The notes under the pieces: model-generated
Seen by the model: only the letters and a program-made list of their open reading frames with translations
Databases searched by the model: none
Told to the model about the DNA's origin: nothing
Program-made: the position numbers and the translations under genes
Assembly (NCBI RefSeq): GCF_000218565.1
Contig: NC_015684.1
Span: forward strand, 186,001-250,000
DNA from: Afipia carboxidovorans OM5
GTDB taxonomy: Bacteria; Pseudomonadota; Alphaproteobacteria; Rhizobiales; Xanthobacteraceae
DNA: 64,000 nt
Direction: 5' to 3'
In this document: positions 37,513 through 46,207 of the stretch, piece by piece
Position numbering within the stretch: position 1 is the first letter of the stretch
How the letters are laid out: every line of letters starts with the position of its first letter

Positions 37513-38412
37513 TTATGGGCTCTTGGCAGACGCGCGCATCGTCTCGTCCGGCCCTGTCACCACCACGGTTGCCGTCATGCCGGCGCTGAGCGTGATGCCC
37601 TCCGGCACGCGGTCGATGCTGATGCGCACCGGGATGCGCTGTGCAAGGCGCACCCAGTTGAAGGTTGGGTTGACGTTGGCGACGAGGTCGCTCGCCGGTG
37701 CGTTGTCGCGATCGGTGATGGCGCGTGCGATGCTTGCGACATGCCCGCGCAATTCGGGTTTAAAGCCGAGCAGCCGGATGGCGACGCGATCTCCGATATG
37801 GATCGCCTGCAGCTTCGTCTCCTCGAAATAACCCGCGACGTAATAGGAATCGCTGTCGACGACAGCCAGCATCGCGCGCCCTGCGGTCGCGTAGTCGCCC
37901 TTGTCGAGCAGGAGGTTGGTGACGTGGCCGTTGACCGGCGAGCGCACCTGGGTGCGTGCGAGGTTTAACTTCGCTACGTTGAGTGCGGCGAGCGCTTGAT
38001 TGTAGTTTGCTTCGGCGGCAAGGGCTGCGCTGCGGGCCTGCGCGAGCGCCTCGTCGGAGATCGAAACCGAGCTTAGCTTTTTCCTCCGTTCATATTCGTC
38101 GATCCGCTGGTCGCGCAGCGTCTCCGCTCCGGCAAGCGCGGCCTCGGCGCTGGCGAGCGCAAGTTGAAAGCGCGCCTGATCGACAACGAACAGCACGTCG
38201 CCGACCTTGACCTGCTGGTTGTCCTTGACGCGCACGTCGATCACCACACCGGAGACATCGGGCGTGACCTGAACCACATTGGCGCGCACCCGCGCGTCAC
38301 GGGTCCAGGGGCTGTATTCATAGGTCCGCCACAGCAGCCAGCCCGCCACAAGCGCGGCGGCGAGGGCAATGAGCGTCACGGAGAAGCGCAGAATTGGCAG
38401 ACGTTCGGGCAT
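37513..38412 (-). CDS. aaeA: HlyD/AaeA-like efflux membrane-fusion protein
   Basis: A 299-residue periplasmic adaptor: one N-terminal anchor helix (FSVTLIALAAALVAGWLLW), TRDARVRANVVQVTPDVSG (biotinyl-lipoyl half-motif), a helical hairpin, ARTQVRSPVNGHVTNLLLDKGDY, and a beta-barrel end. It pairs with AaeB and AaeX in p-hydroxybenzoate-type aromatic acid efflux. The ATG at 38412 is chosen; a TTG at 38430 overlapping the aaeX stop is possible. It is the last gene of aaeB-aaeX-aaeA. The substrate is inferred from the family. Confidence 0.9.
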   Translation of the reverse strand: MPERLPILRFSVTLIALAAALVAGWLLWRTYEYSPWTRDARVRANVVQVTPDVSGVVIDVRVKDNQQVKVGDVLFVVDQARFQLALASAEAALAGAETLRDQRIDEYERRKKLSSVSISDEALAQARSAALAAEANYNQALAALNVAKLNLARTQVRSPVNGHVTNLLLDKGDYATAGRAMLAVVDSDSYYVAGYFEETKLQAIHIGDRVAIRLLGFKPELRGHVASIARAITDRDNAPASDLVANVNPTFNWVRLAQRIPVRISIDRVPEGITLSAGMTATVVVTGPDETMRASAKSP

Positions 38413-38426
38413 TCGGAGCGGTCCGG

Positions 38427-38624
38427 TCAAAGCGTCGTGACGACGATGATGCTGAGCAGGATGACGTAAAGCGCGGTGTTGAACAAAGGCGGATGCCAGA
38501 TGAATCGGTAAAGGTTCGTGCGTGCCAGCGTAAACCGCAGCACAAGCCAGATGATCATTGCGGCGAAGGCGTATCCCATCAAGGGTGGCAGCAGCACGCC
38601 TGCGATGTTGATCTCCTTGATCAT
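38427..38624 (-). CDS. aaeX: DUF1656 / AaeX-like small membrane protein
   Basis: A 65-residue protein with two membrane helices (PPLMGYAFAAMIIWLVLRF and FNTALYVILLSIIVV), starting MIKEINIAGVLLPP. This is the DUF1656 family, always found between the FUSC permease and the HlyD adaptor in aae-type operons. The ATG at 38624 overlaps the aaeB stop (ATGA), so the two are translationally coupled. Function unknown beyond its association with the pump. Confidence 0.93.
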   Translation of the reverse strand: MIKEINIAGVLLPPLMGYAFAAMIIWLVLRFTLARTNLYRFIWHPPLFNTALYVILLSIIVVTTL

Positions 38625-40735
38625 GCGGTCACCGGCTGGGGTTGGAAGGTGGCGTCCGCCGTCGGCTGTCCGAAAAATATCGCGTGGCGCTTCATCAGCA
38701 TGTCGATGTTATAAAGCGATTCGGCCGCGCGCAGCACGAGCGGGCTGTCATCGCTGTGAAGAAGTTCGGCGCTTGCCCTGCTGAGCGCGGGCAGCGGCGT
38801 GGCGCCGAGAGCGTTGTGCGAGGCGCGGGTGAAATATTCCGCAATATCGGCGAGAGCGTTTGTGATGGTGCGCACCGCGGCGGTCGGCAGGCTATAGCGC
38901 AGGCGATGCAGCGTAATCATGTTCAGGCCGAGGCGAAGGCTGCCGAGGCTGCCCTGCATGATCGCGCGCTCGTCGGCTTTCATCGGGTCGAGCCGCGCAA
39001 ACAAGGCGTTGCTGCGGTCGAACATGCGGCTTTCGAAAGCGGGGCGATCGATGTTGCCGTGGCCGATGGCGGCGAGATCGGCGAAGGTGGCGCACATCAG
39101 GCGCTGCACCGCCCAATCGGTTCGCAGCGGCCAGAACAGAGCGAGCGTGAGAACGCCGATGCCGGTGCCGCCGATGAAGCCGATCGCGCTGTTCAGGAAA
39201 GCAGCGAAATCGTAGGTCATGGTGTTGACGATCGGCATCAGGCCGCCTGCCGTGAGGATCAGCGGCAGGGTAAAGGGAATGGCTCTTGGAACGGCGAGCA
39301 GCGCGCCGGTGACGAGATAGAATGGCGCGAATGCGATCGCGAGTGCTGCAAAACCTGACAGTGGGGGAAGGATGACGAACAGATAGAACGCGGCAATAGG
39401 AATGCCTGCGAGGCTCATCCATAGAAAGATCGTGGATGCGGCGGCAGGGTTGTCGCGGCCGCCCATGATCGCGCAAATGATGCCTGCGAAGATGACGGCG
39501 GTCCATCCGTTCGGCCACGCCGAGAGAATCCAGAACGCGCTTGTCAGCAGCACCGCAAGCGCCGCAATTCCGCCCCCGAGCAAGGCGGTGGCGAAATCGC
39601 GATGGGGCCGCCGCGAGGGTGTGGGCGTATCCGGCGGAAGGCGTTGGCCGCGCGCGATATGCGTGCGCAGCCACACCACGTCGCGCCACAGGTCGAGGAC
39701 GTCGCCGAGCCGCAGCAGCATGCTGCGCACAAGGAACGAGCGCGTATCCACGCGCAGTGTCGCGATGTCGGGCAGATGCGCATTGAGATCCCGGCGCAAC
39801 GCCGCCTCGTCGAATTGCTCGGCTTCTGTGTTTGCGGTCGCTTTGGTTTCCGCGGATTTCGCCATGTGGTCGGCCACCTGTGCGAGCAGCGGCCGGAGCG
39901 CGTCGGCGGTGGCGGGACGCTCCTGCACGAGCGCTGCGAAGCGGTCGTAGACCGACATCAGCATAGCGAGGAGTGAGAGCAGTGTGCCCTCGAACTGCCG
40001 GATCGCCGGATCGACGACTCGGATCGCAGGGGTGTCGAAAGTCGCGAATATGCGCAACAGATCAAGCGACACCACGGCGTTGAGAATGCGGCGCCGGTCG
40101 AGAAGCCCGGTGACCTCGCTCTGCTTGCCTTGCAGCGCGTCCTGCGCCCAGCGCGCCATGCTCGGCAATGTTGCATCGAGCGCCTTGCGCAAGGCGTCAC
40201 CGGCGCGCTGCGGAAAGATCAAATGATGCATCAGCGTCGCGCAGCCGATACCGACCATGATCTCGAGGCAACGTGACGTCGCATACTCAAATGCCACTTC
40301 AGGCGCGAGCGCGGCCGGCAATCCGATGATCGCCGCCGAATAACCCGACAGCATGCCGACATAGGCCTGTGGCGCATCGCGCAGGTAGATGGTGATTGTG
40401 GTTCCGAGGCCGATCCAGAGCGCCAGTACGAGGCAGAACAATTCCGGGCTGTTGGAGAACAGCGCAACGAAGGCGAGTGAAGCGGCCGCGCCGATCACCG
40501 TGCCGAGTACACGATAGACGGATTTCGACAGCACCATGCCGGCGAGCGGCTGGGCGACGATATAAACGGTCGTCACCGACCACATCGGTTGGGAGAAATC
40601 GAGCCGCAGCGAGATGTAGAGCGCCAACACTGCAGCGGCGAAGCTCTTCAGCGAAAAGACCAATTCTCGCCAGGTCAGATTCTGGAATGTCTGCAGCATG
40701 CTGGACGCGGGGCCAAGGGCAGCGAAAGCGGCCAT
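38621..40735 (-). CDS. aaeB: FUSC-family aromatic acid efflux permease (AaeB-like)
   Basis: A 704-residue permease with the FUSC layout: two blocks of about six membrane helices (residues about 20-180 and 370-530), separated and followed by soluble parts. MWSVTTVYIVAQPLAGMVLSKS and YRVLGTVIGAAASLAFVAL are the fusaric-acid-resistance signature. It is the proton-driven component of the aaeBXA pump. The ATG at 40735 precedes MAAFAALGP; Met13 (MLQTFQNLTW) could be the true start. The stop overlaps aaeX. Confidence 0.93.
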   Translation of the reverse strand: MAAFAALGPASSMLQTFQNLTWRELVFSLKSFAAAVLALYISLRLDFSQPMWSVTTVYIVAQPLAGMVLSKSVYRVLGTVIGAAASLAFVALFSNSPELFCLVLALWIGLGTTITIYLRDAPQAYVGMLSGYSAAIIGLPAALAPEVAFEYATSRCLEIMVGIGCATLMHHLIFPQRAGDALRKALDATLPSMARWAQDALQGKQSEVTGLLDRRRILNAVVSLDLLRIFATFDTPAIRVVDPAIRQFEGTLLSLLAMLMSVYDRFAALVQERPATADALRPLLAQVADHMAKSAETKATANTEAEQFDEAALRRDLNAHLPDIATLRVDTRSFLVRSMLLRLGDVLDLWRDVVWLRTHIARGQRLPPDTPTPSRRPHRDFATALLGGGIAALAVLLTSAFWILSAWPNGWTAVIFAGIICAIMGGRDNPAAASTIFLWMSLAGIPIAAFYLFVILPPLSGFAALAIAFAPFYLVTGALLAVPRAIPFTLPLILTAGGLMPIVNTMTYDFAAFLNSAIGFIGGTGIGVLTLALFWPLRTDWAVQRLMCATFADLAAIGHGNIDRPAFESRMFDRSNALFARLDPMKADERAIMQGSLGSLRLGLNMITLHRLRYSLPTAAVRTITNALADIAEYFTRASHNALGATPLPALSRASAELLHSDDSPLVLRAAESLYNIDMLMKRHAIFFGQPTADATFQPQPVTA

Positions 40736-40873
40736 CCTAATGGAAAGGCCGGGAAGCGAAAGGCCGGTGCGGGGGAACCGCTTCCTTGCCGGACTTTCAT
40801 GTTCCCGCCATGAAATGACAAGGTCCCCGGAAATAGGGTATGAACGCCGCTTTCCGTTCAGGGGTTGTCCCGG

Positions 40874-41353
40874 ATGCTCGATAGATTACGCCAGTTCATC
40901 ACCGACGTCGTCGCTCCTGCCGGGGCCGATCAGCATGTTTTCGCGGAGGATGATTATCGCCTCGCCGCGGCGGCTCTGCTTATCCATGTGATCTCGCTCG
41001 ATGGGGAGCCCACGGCGGCCGAGAAGCGCAAGCTCCATGCCTTGCTGACCTATCGTTTCGACCTTGATCCCGCCCGTGTGGACGCGCTGATTGCGGACGC
41101 CATGCGGGCTGAGGGCGAGGCGGTCGACCTTTACCGTTTCACCAGCGTCATCATGCGCTCGGTGAACGAGGAGGGGCGGCTGCGGATCATCGAGATGATG
41201 TGGGAGCTCGTCTATGCCGACGGCCATGTCAGCGAGTTCGAGGATAACGTGATCTGGCGCGCGGCCGATCTCCTCGGCATATCCGCCCGCGAGCGTGTCA
41301 ACCTGCGTCAGCAGGTGGCCGACGGCTCGCTCGATTCCGGCACTGTGAATTGA
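40874..41353 (+). CDS. TerB-like (tellurite resistance TerB/DjlA N-terminal) family protein
   Basis: A 159-residue all-helical protein of the TerB/COG4103 group: LAAAALLIHVISLDGEPTAAEKRKL and IEMMWELVYADGHVSEFEDNV are the two acidic, metal-binding-like repeats of the fold. COG4103 proteins are single-domain, cytoplasmic and uncharacterised; the tie to tellurite resistance is only by fold. The ATG at 40874 gives MLDRLRQFITDVV. It diverges from aaeB and is followed 57 bp later by an SDR gene. Confidence 0.88.
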   Translation: MLDRLRQFITDVVAPAGADQHVFAEDDYRLAAAALLIHVISLDGEPTAAEKRKLHALLTYRFDLDPARVDALIADAMRAEGEAVDLYRFTSVIMRSVNEEGRLRIIEMMWELVYADGHVSEFEDNVIWRAADLLGISARERVNLRQQVADGSLDSGTVN

Positions 41354-41410
41354 TCGCATGCGCGTGATCACGTATCGCCGTTCCAGACCTTTCCGAAACA
41401 GAGGGCCCGG

Positions 41411-42190
41411 ATGGCTGCGCGCGTCACCCTGATTACCGGAGCTTCCTCCGGCATCGGCCTCGAGCTTGCGAAAGTGTTCGCCGCCCACGGCCACACCTGC
41501 GTACTGGTAGCGCGCCGCGCAGAATTGCTCGCCGAGCTTGCGGATACGATCGTCGCGGCCGGTGGACCGGAGCCGGTGATCATTCCTTGCGATCTCGCGG
41601 CGGCAGGCGCTGTCGCGAAACTCGCGGACGAAATTGTCGCGCGCGATCTTGAGGTGGATATTCTCGTCAACAATGCAGGCTTCGGCCTTGCTGGTGTGGC
41701 GCGCTCACTCGACCGCGAACAGCAGCTTGCGATGATCGATCTCAATATCCGCACACTGACCGATCTTACTCTGCGCTTCTCCGACAGTGTCGTCCGCCAC
41801 CGCGGCGGCATTCTCAACGTCGCCTCGGTTGCGGCCTTCCTGCCGGGGCCGGGGATGGCGGTCTATTATGCGACGAAGGCTTTCGTGCTGTCCTTCACCG
41901 AGGCGCAGCGCGCGGAATTGCGCAAGGCCGGCGTGCGGGTGACGGCGCTTTGCCCGGGCCCGGTGCCGACCGGCTTTCAGGCGCGGGCGGGTTTCGTGCC
42001 CGGGATGGATTCAAAGGTGCTGACGGTCGCGGCGGCCGATGTTGCGCGTGCCGGCTACGAGGGATTGATGGTAAACCGCCAAGTAGTACTGCCGGGGTTT
42101 GCGGTGCGCGCCATCCCCGTGCTGTTGCGCTTCATTCCCCGCGCACTTGTGCTCGCCGCCGTCGCGAAGGTGCAGCAGCGCCGCAGTTAA
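41411..42190 (+). CDS. Short-chain dehydrogenase/reductase (DltE-like, COG0300)
   Basis: A 259-residue SDR: TGASSGIGLELAKVFAAHG cofactor loop, VNNAGFGLAG, NVASVAAFLPGPGMAVYYATKAF with the catalytic Ser and YxxxK, and CPGPVPTGFQARAG. The C-terminus (FAVRAIPVLLRFIPRALVLAAVAKVQQRR) is hydrophobic then basic, suggesting membrane association, as in several DltE-like enzymes. NADP preference is suggested by the VARRAELL segment. Substrate unknown. It converges on the hydrolase-OsmC gene 11 bp away. Confidence 0.9.
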   Translation: MAARVTLITGASSGIGLELAKVFAAHGHTCVLVARRAELLAELADTIVAAGGPEPVIIPCDLAAAGAVAKLADEIVARDLEVDILVNNAGFGLAGVARSLDREQQLAMIDLNIRTLTDLTLRFSDSVVRHRGGILNVASVAAFLPGPGMAVYYATKAFVLSFTEAQRAELRKAGVRVTALCPGPVPTGFQARAGFVPGMDSKVLTVAAADVARAGYEGLMVNRQVVLPGFAVRAIPVLLRFIPRALVLAAVAKVQQRRS

Positions 42191-42201
42191 GCGTTCGCTT
42201 T

Positions 42202-43422
42202 CTAATCCGCCGCGCGGGTGACGATATCGATCTCCGATGTCAGCGTGCGATGCACCGGGCATTTGTCGGCGATCTCCATCAGTCTGCCGCGCTGTTCGTC
42301 ATTGAGCGCGCCCTCAATGGTAATGACGCGCTCGATCCGGCTGATCATGCCGTCCCTGGTTTCGCACTCGGCGCAGTCCTTGGCGTGAACGCGCGTGTGC
42401 TTCAACTGCACGCTGACGCGGTCGAGCGGCAGCGCTTTGCGCTCGGCATACATCCGCATCGTCATCGAGGTGCAGGCGCCCAAACCCGCGAGCAGGAGAT
42501 CATACGGGCCGGGGCCGCTGTCGAGGCCACCGACCGCGACCGGCTCGTCGGCAATGAACATATGACGCCCTGTCGTGACGCGTTGCTGGTATCGTCCCGC
42601 GCCCGTTTCCTGCACGGTGACGCCGTCCGTCTCTGCATCGGCTTCGGCCGGCGGCGCGGCCGCCGCATCGAGATAACGCGCGGCCCATACCGCGATCATG
42701 TCGGCGACATAGAGCGCATCCTTGCGCCGGGTCAGGAGATGATCGGCACCCGCGAGCGAGATGAAGCTTTTCGGATGCTTGGCCGCGACAAAGATTTGCG
42801 TCGCGTTGTCGATGCCGACGGTGTCGTCGGTCGGCGCATGGAAAATGAGCAGCGCGCGGCGCAGGTTCGCGATGTGGCCGGCTAGCCGATAGGCCGCAAC
42901 GTCGTCGAGAAATGCGCGCTTGATCCTGAACGGGCGGCCCGCCAGCGCGACCTCCGCCTCGCCTGCGCTGCGAATCGTCTCGACCTGATCGCGGAACAGA
43001 CCCGTCACATGATTCGGATCGGCGGGCGCCGCGATAGTGGCGACTGCCTTCGCTTCGGGAATCTGCTCTGCCGCCGCAAGCACCGCCGCGCCGCCCAGGC
43101 TGTGGCCGATCAGGAGCGCAGGCGCCTGATGCGTCGCGCGTAGATGGTCGGCCGCGCGCACGAGATCGGCGATGTTCGAGGAGAAGTTGGTGTTGGCGAA
43201 CTCGCCCTCGCTGTTGCCGAGCCCGGTGAAGTCGAAACGCAGTACCGCGAAGCCGCGCCGGACCAGGCCGTCGGCAATGCGGCTCGCGGCGAGGTTGTCC
43301 TTGCTGCAGGTGAAGCAGTGCGCGAACAGCGCGAAGGCGCGTGGTGGTTCTTCGGGACGCTCAAGCGCGGCGGATAGAAGCTGGCCGTCTGCGCCGGGAA
43401 ACTGGAAATGCTCGATCGGCAA
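42202..43422 (-). CDS. Bifunctional alpha/beta hydrolase - OsmC family fusion protein
   Basis: A 406-residue fusion. The N-terminal part (residues about 1-250) is an alpha/beta hydrolase with LLIGHSLGGAAVL (nucleophile Ser in GHSLGG) and a late GADHLL His. The C-terminal part (about 270-400) is OsmC/Ohr-like with LLAGLGACTSMTMRMYAERK and DKCPVHRTL, giving two Cys for peroxide reduction. The start is TTG 43422: GGAGG lies 5 bp upstream and MPIEHFQFPG fits the family; the ATG at 43485 has no such site. The fusion is known in proteobacteria and probably detoxifies organic peroxides or esters. Confidence 0.9.
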   Translation of the reverse strand: MPIEHFQFPGADGQLLSAALERPEEPPRAFALFAHCFTCSKDNLAASRIADGLVRRGFAVLRFDFTGLGNSEGEFANTNFSSNIADLVRAADHLRATHQAPALLIGHSLGGAAVLAAAEQIPEAKAVATIAAPADPNHVTGLFRDQVETIRSAGEAEVALAGRPFRIKRAFLDDVAAYRLAGHIANLRRALLIFHAPTDDTVGIDNATQIFVAAKHPKSFISLAGADHLLTRRKDALYVADMIAVWAARYLDAAAAPPAEADAETDGVTVQETGAGRYQQRVTTGRHMFIADEPVAVGGLDSGPGPYDLLLAGLGACTSMTMRMYAERKALPLDRVSVQLKHTRVHAKDCAECETRDGMISRIERVITIEGALNDEQRGRLMEIADKCPVHRTLTSEIDIVTRAAD

Positions 43423-43554
43423 GGCGGCCTCCGTCGGATCGGTCAGCGATGATGTTCCGCAGGATGCCAGACAAACACCGCCCATGCGAGCACGCGCGGC
43501 AAAGCCACGGGTCGTCTCGCTATCGGTCCGTCAGAATGAATTTTGAGGGGAAGT

Positions 43555-43630
<76 letters not shown>

Positions 43631-43839
43631 GTCGGCCGGTGGGTTGAACCCGGCAACGGGCGCCATTTACAGTCCGCACCAAGCCCAAGTCAAGAACTCC
43701 GGCCACGGATTGCGCTACCCGCAGATCGCCCACAAAAAGCCTGTTTGAGCCGTCGTGTGGCGGCGAAATCGGCGTTTTGGTTCTCTTGTTTGGTTCCTCC
43801 GGAGGCGATATTGAGGGACCTCAACTGGAAAACCCGCCC

Positions 43840-44130
43840 ATGCGCGCTGTTCTCGATATCATCCTCATCATTCTCGATCTTTACGTCTGGCTGTTGATCG
43901 CCGCCGCCATCCTGTCCTGGCTGATCGCATTCAACGTCGTGAACACGCGAAACCAGTTCGTCGGCGCCGTCGCTGAATTTCTCTACAAGATCACCGAGCC
44001 GGTGCTGCGGCCGATCCGCAATCTGATGCCGAATTTCGGCGGCCTCGATATCTCGCCGATCATCGTCATCCTCATCATCATGTTTCTCCAGCGGGTCATC
44101 ACCTATTACATCTATCCGAACGTGATCTGA
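43840..44130 (+). CDS. YggT family membrane protein
   Basis: A 96-residue integral membrane protein of the YggT (CCB3-like) family: AVLDIILIILDLYVWLLIAA and the conserved ITEPVLRPIRNLMPNFGGLD loop between membrane spans, ending IVILIIMFLQRVITYYI. E. coli YggT is linked to osmotic tolerance and its relatives to haem or envelope biogenesis; function is not settled. The ATG at 43840 is used; the frame opens 21 codons earlier with unlikely sequence. The DUF167 gene follows 37 bp later, the conserved yggT-yggU order. Confidence 0.93.
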   Translation: MRAVLDIILIILDLYVWLLIAAAILSWLIAFNVVNTRNQFVGAVAEFLYKITEPVLRPIRNLMPNFGGLDISPIIVILIIMFLQRVITYYIYPNVI

Positions 44131-44167
44131 TCCCTCGCGCGGGACGCCTGCGATGGAGCCTTGATCG

Positions 44168-44488
44168 GTGACGGACCCTTGGCGCTACGCGACGCATGGC
44201 GTGATGGTCGCGGTGCGGGTCACGCCGCGCGGCGGGCGCGATGCGGTGGATGGCATCGAGATGCTCGCCAATGGAAAATCCGTCGTCAAGGTACGCGTGC
44301 GGGTCGCTGCAGAAGGTGGTGAAGCCAATCGCGCGGTAACCGAATTGTTCGCGGGCCTGCTGCGCGTTCCGAAAAGCAAAGTGAAGGTGGCGTCCGGCGT
44401 GACCTCGCGCATCAAGCAGATCGCGATCGAGGGCGACCCCAAACAACTTGGCGAGGCCTTGAAGGCCGCCACATCAATTGAGAGCTGA
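44168..44488 (+). CDS. DUF167 / UPF0235 family protein (YggU-like)
   Basis: A 106-residue alpha/beta protein: VRVTPRGGRDAVDGIEM, KVRVRVAAEGGEANRAVTELF and LLRVPKSKVKVASGVTSRIKQI are the DUF167 blocks. Structures are known, function is not. It starts with GTG at 44168 and follows yggT. folD begins 10 bp after its stop, so yggT-DUF167-folD is likely one transcript. Confidence 0.9.
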   Translation: MTDPWRYATHGVMVAVRVTPRGGRDAVDGIEMLANGKSVVKVRVRVAAEGGEANRAVTELFAGLLRVPKSKVKVASGVTSRIKQIAIEGDPKQLGEALKAATSIES

Positions 44489-44498
44489 AAGGATTTCA

Positions 44499-45383
44499 AT
44501 GCCGGCTACGAGGATCGACGGAAAGGCTATTGCGGCGAAGCTGCGCGAGGATGTGGCGGCGGAAGTGGCGCGATTGAAGCGCGATCACGATCTGACGCCC
44601 GGCCTTGCCGTGGTGCTGATCGGCAACGATCCGGCGAGCGAAGTCTATGTCGGCAGCAAGACCAAGCAGACGGTGGCTGCGGGCATGGCGTCCTTCGAGC
44701 ACAAGCTTGCCGCCGACACGCCGCAGGCCCAGGTGCTGGCCTTGATCGCGCGGTTGAACCGCGATCCCGCCGTGCATGGCATTCTGGTGCAATTGCCGCT
44801 CCCAAAGGGGCTCGATGCGACCATCATCGTCAACGCCATCGATCCGGCCAAGGATGTCGATGGGCTGCATCCGGTCAACGCCGGGCGGCTGGCGAGCGGT
44901 CTGCCGGCGCTGACGCCTTGCACGCCGCTCGGCTGCATCATTCTCGCCAAGACCGTGCACGCCTCGCTTGAGGGCATGAATGCCATCGTGCTCGGGCGCT
45001 CGAATCTGGTCGGCCGTCCGCTGGTGCAGTTGCTGCTCAACGAGAACGCGACCGTGACGATCGCGCATTCGCGCACGCGCAATCTGCCCGCGCTGTGCCG
45101 TCAGGCAGATCTGGTGTTTGCCGCGGTCGGACGGCCGGAGATGGTGAAGGGCGACTGGATCAAGCCGGGCGCGACGGTGATCGATGTCGGTATCAATCGC
45201 CTGCCGGGCGAGGGCGGCAAGAGTCGTCTTGTTGGTGATGTCGCCTATGCCGAGGCAATGGAGGTTGCGGGCGCGGTGACGCCGGTGCCGGGTGGCGTCG
45301 GGCAGATGACGGTTGCCTGCCTGCTCGTCAACACGGTGCGCGCGGCATGCGCGATCAAAGGTCTCTCCGCGCCGAGCGTGTAG
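44499..45383 (+). CDS. folD: Bifunctional methylene-THF dehydrogenase / methenyl-THF cyclohydrolase
   Basis: A 294-residue FolD: the catalytic YVGSKTKQ lysine is near residue 54, GILVQLPLPKGLD and KDVDGLHPVNAGRL follow, and the NADP site is VLGRSNLVGRPLVQLLL; PVPGGVGQMTVACLL closes the C-terminus. It interconverts methylene-, methenyl- and formyl-tetrahydrofolate for purine and formyl-Met synthesis. The ATG at 44499 follows AAAGGAT. Length is normal. It is followed by a family B repeat. Confidence 0.97.
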   Translation: MPATRIDGKAIAAKLREDVAAEVARLKRDHDLTPGLAVVLIGNDPASEVYVGSKTKQTVAAGMASFEHKLAADTPQAQVLALIARLNRDPAVHGILVQLPLPKGLDATIIVNAIDPAKDVDGLHPVNAGRLASGLPALTPCTPLGCIILAKTVHASLEGMNAIVLGRSNLVGRPLVQLLLNENATVTIAHSRTRNLPALCRQADLVFAAVGRPEMVKGDWIKPGATVIDVGINRLPGEGGKSRLVGDVAYAEAMEVAGAVTPVPGGVGQMTVACLLVNTVRAACAIKGLSAPSV

Positions 45384-45409
45384 CTCTTGGATTGAAGTCT
45401 AAGACCTTC

Positions 45410-45473
45410 GTCATTGCGAGGAGCGTTTGCGACGAAGCAATCCAGAGGACTGGATTGCTTCGCTTGCAATGAC
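45410..45473. repeat. Intergenic palindromic repeat, family B (copy 2)
   Basis: The element starts GTCATTGCGAGGAGCG and ends CGCTTGCAATGAC; its centre GAAGCAATCCAG / CTGGATTGCTTC is a perfect hairpin around AGGA. It lies between the convergent stops of folD and ppa and is the only structure available there to stop transcription. Confidence 0.85.
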
Positions 45474-45493
45474 GGAGGCGTTACAGCCGTTCC

Positions 45494-46024
45494 TTATTTT
45501 CCCTTGGCGCGCTCGATACCTTCGAGGATGAGGCTCTGCGCCTCTTCCGCGCCGCCCCAGCGCAGCACCTTGACCCACTTGCCGGGCTCGAGATCCTTGT
45601 AGTGCTCGAAGAAGTGCTGGATCTGCTCGAGCGTGATTTCCGGCAGGTCGCTGTAGGTCTGGATGCGGTTGTAGCGCTTGGTCAGCCGGCGCACCGGCAC
45701 CGCGACGATCTTCTCATCGCCGCCCGCCTCGTCTTCCATCAGAAGGACGCCGACCGGCCGCACGGCCATCACGGCGCCCGGCACGATCGCACGGGTGTTG
45801 GTGATGACGACGTCGCACGGATCACCGTCCTGCGACAGCGTATGCGGGATGAAACCGTAATTGCCGGGGTAGCGCATTGCCGTATGCAGGAAGCGGTCGA
45901 CCACCAGCGTGCCTGCGGTCTTGTCGAGCTCGTACTTGATCGGCTCGCCCCCGATCGGGACTTCGATGATAACATTGACTTCGTACGGCGGGTTCGCCCC
46001 GACCGAGATGGCGTCGATATTCAT
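45494..46024 (-). CDS. ppa: Inorganic pyrophosphatase
   Basis: A 176-residue soluble family I pyrophosphatase of standard length. The signature DGDPCDVVI fits D-x-D-P-x-D-V/I, and IEVPIGGEPIKYELDK, MRYPGNYGFIPHTL and FFEHYKDLEPGKWVKV are typical. It drives biosynthesis by hydrolysing PPi. The ATG at 46024 (MNIDAISVGANPP) is canonical; the frame is open 39 codons upstream but without conserved sequence. Confidence 0.97.
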   Translation of the reverse strand: MNIDAISVGANPPYEVNVIIEVPIGGEPIKYELDKTAGTLVVDRFLHTAMRYPGNYGFIPHTLSQDGDPCDVVITNTRAIVPGAVMAVRPVGVLLMEDEAGGDEKIVAVPVRRLTKRYNRIQTYSDLPEITLEQIQHFFEHYKDLEPGKWVKVLRWGGAEEAQSLILEGIERAKGK

Positions 46025-46207
46025 GGATAGCCTTGAAGTTTGGATTTTGGCGGAAGTTTTAGGAATAAAGGCCGCAACTGCGGCACCTGATGCGCGCTGT
46101 TTAATCGCTTTTACCAGCGAGGGGAATGCCGGTGGAATCACAAGCCGCTCAATCCGGCACTATTTGATGAGGCCGGTTGCGCAAGTCCTGTCAGGCTGTC
46201 GCAGCCG

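Noticed and set aside
36402..40735. LysR gene as the regulator of the aaeBXA operon, as AaeR is in E. coli
   Set aside because: The LysR gene converges on the operon rather than diverging from its promoter, lies in the lower-GC islet, and has a closer divergent candidate target in the diguanylate cyclase.
40874..41353. TerB-like gene as part of a tellurite or phage-stress ter system
   Set aside because: No terZ, terC, terD or terE gene is nearby; single-domain COG4103 proteins are common outside ter clusters.
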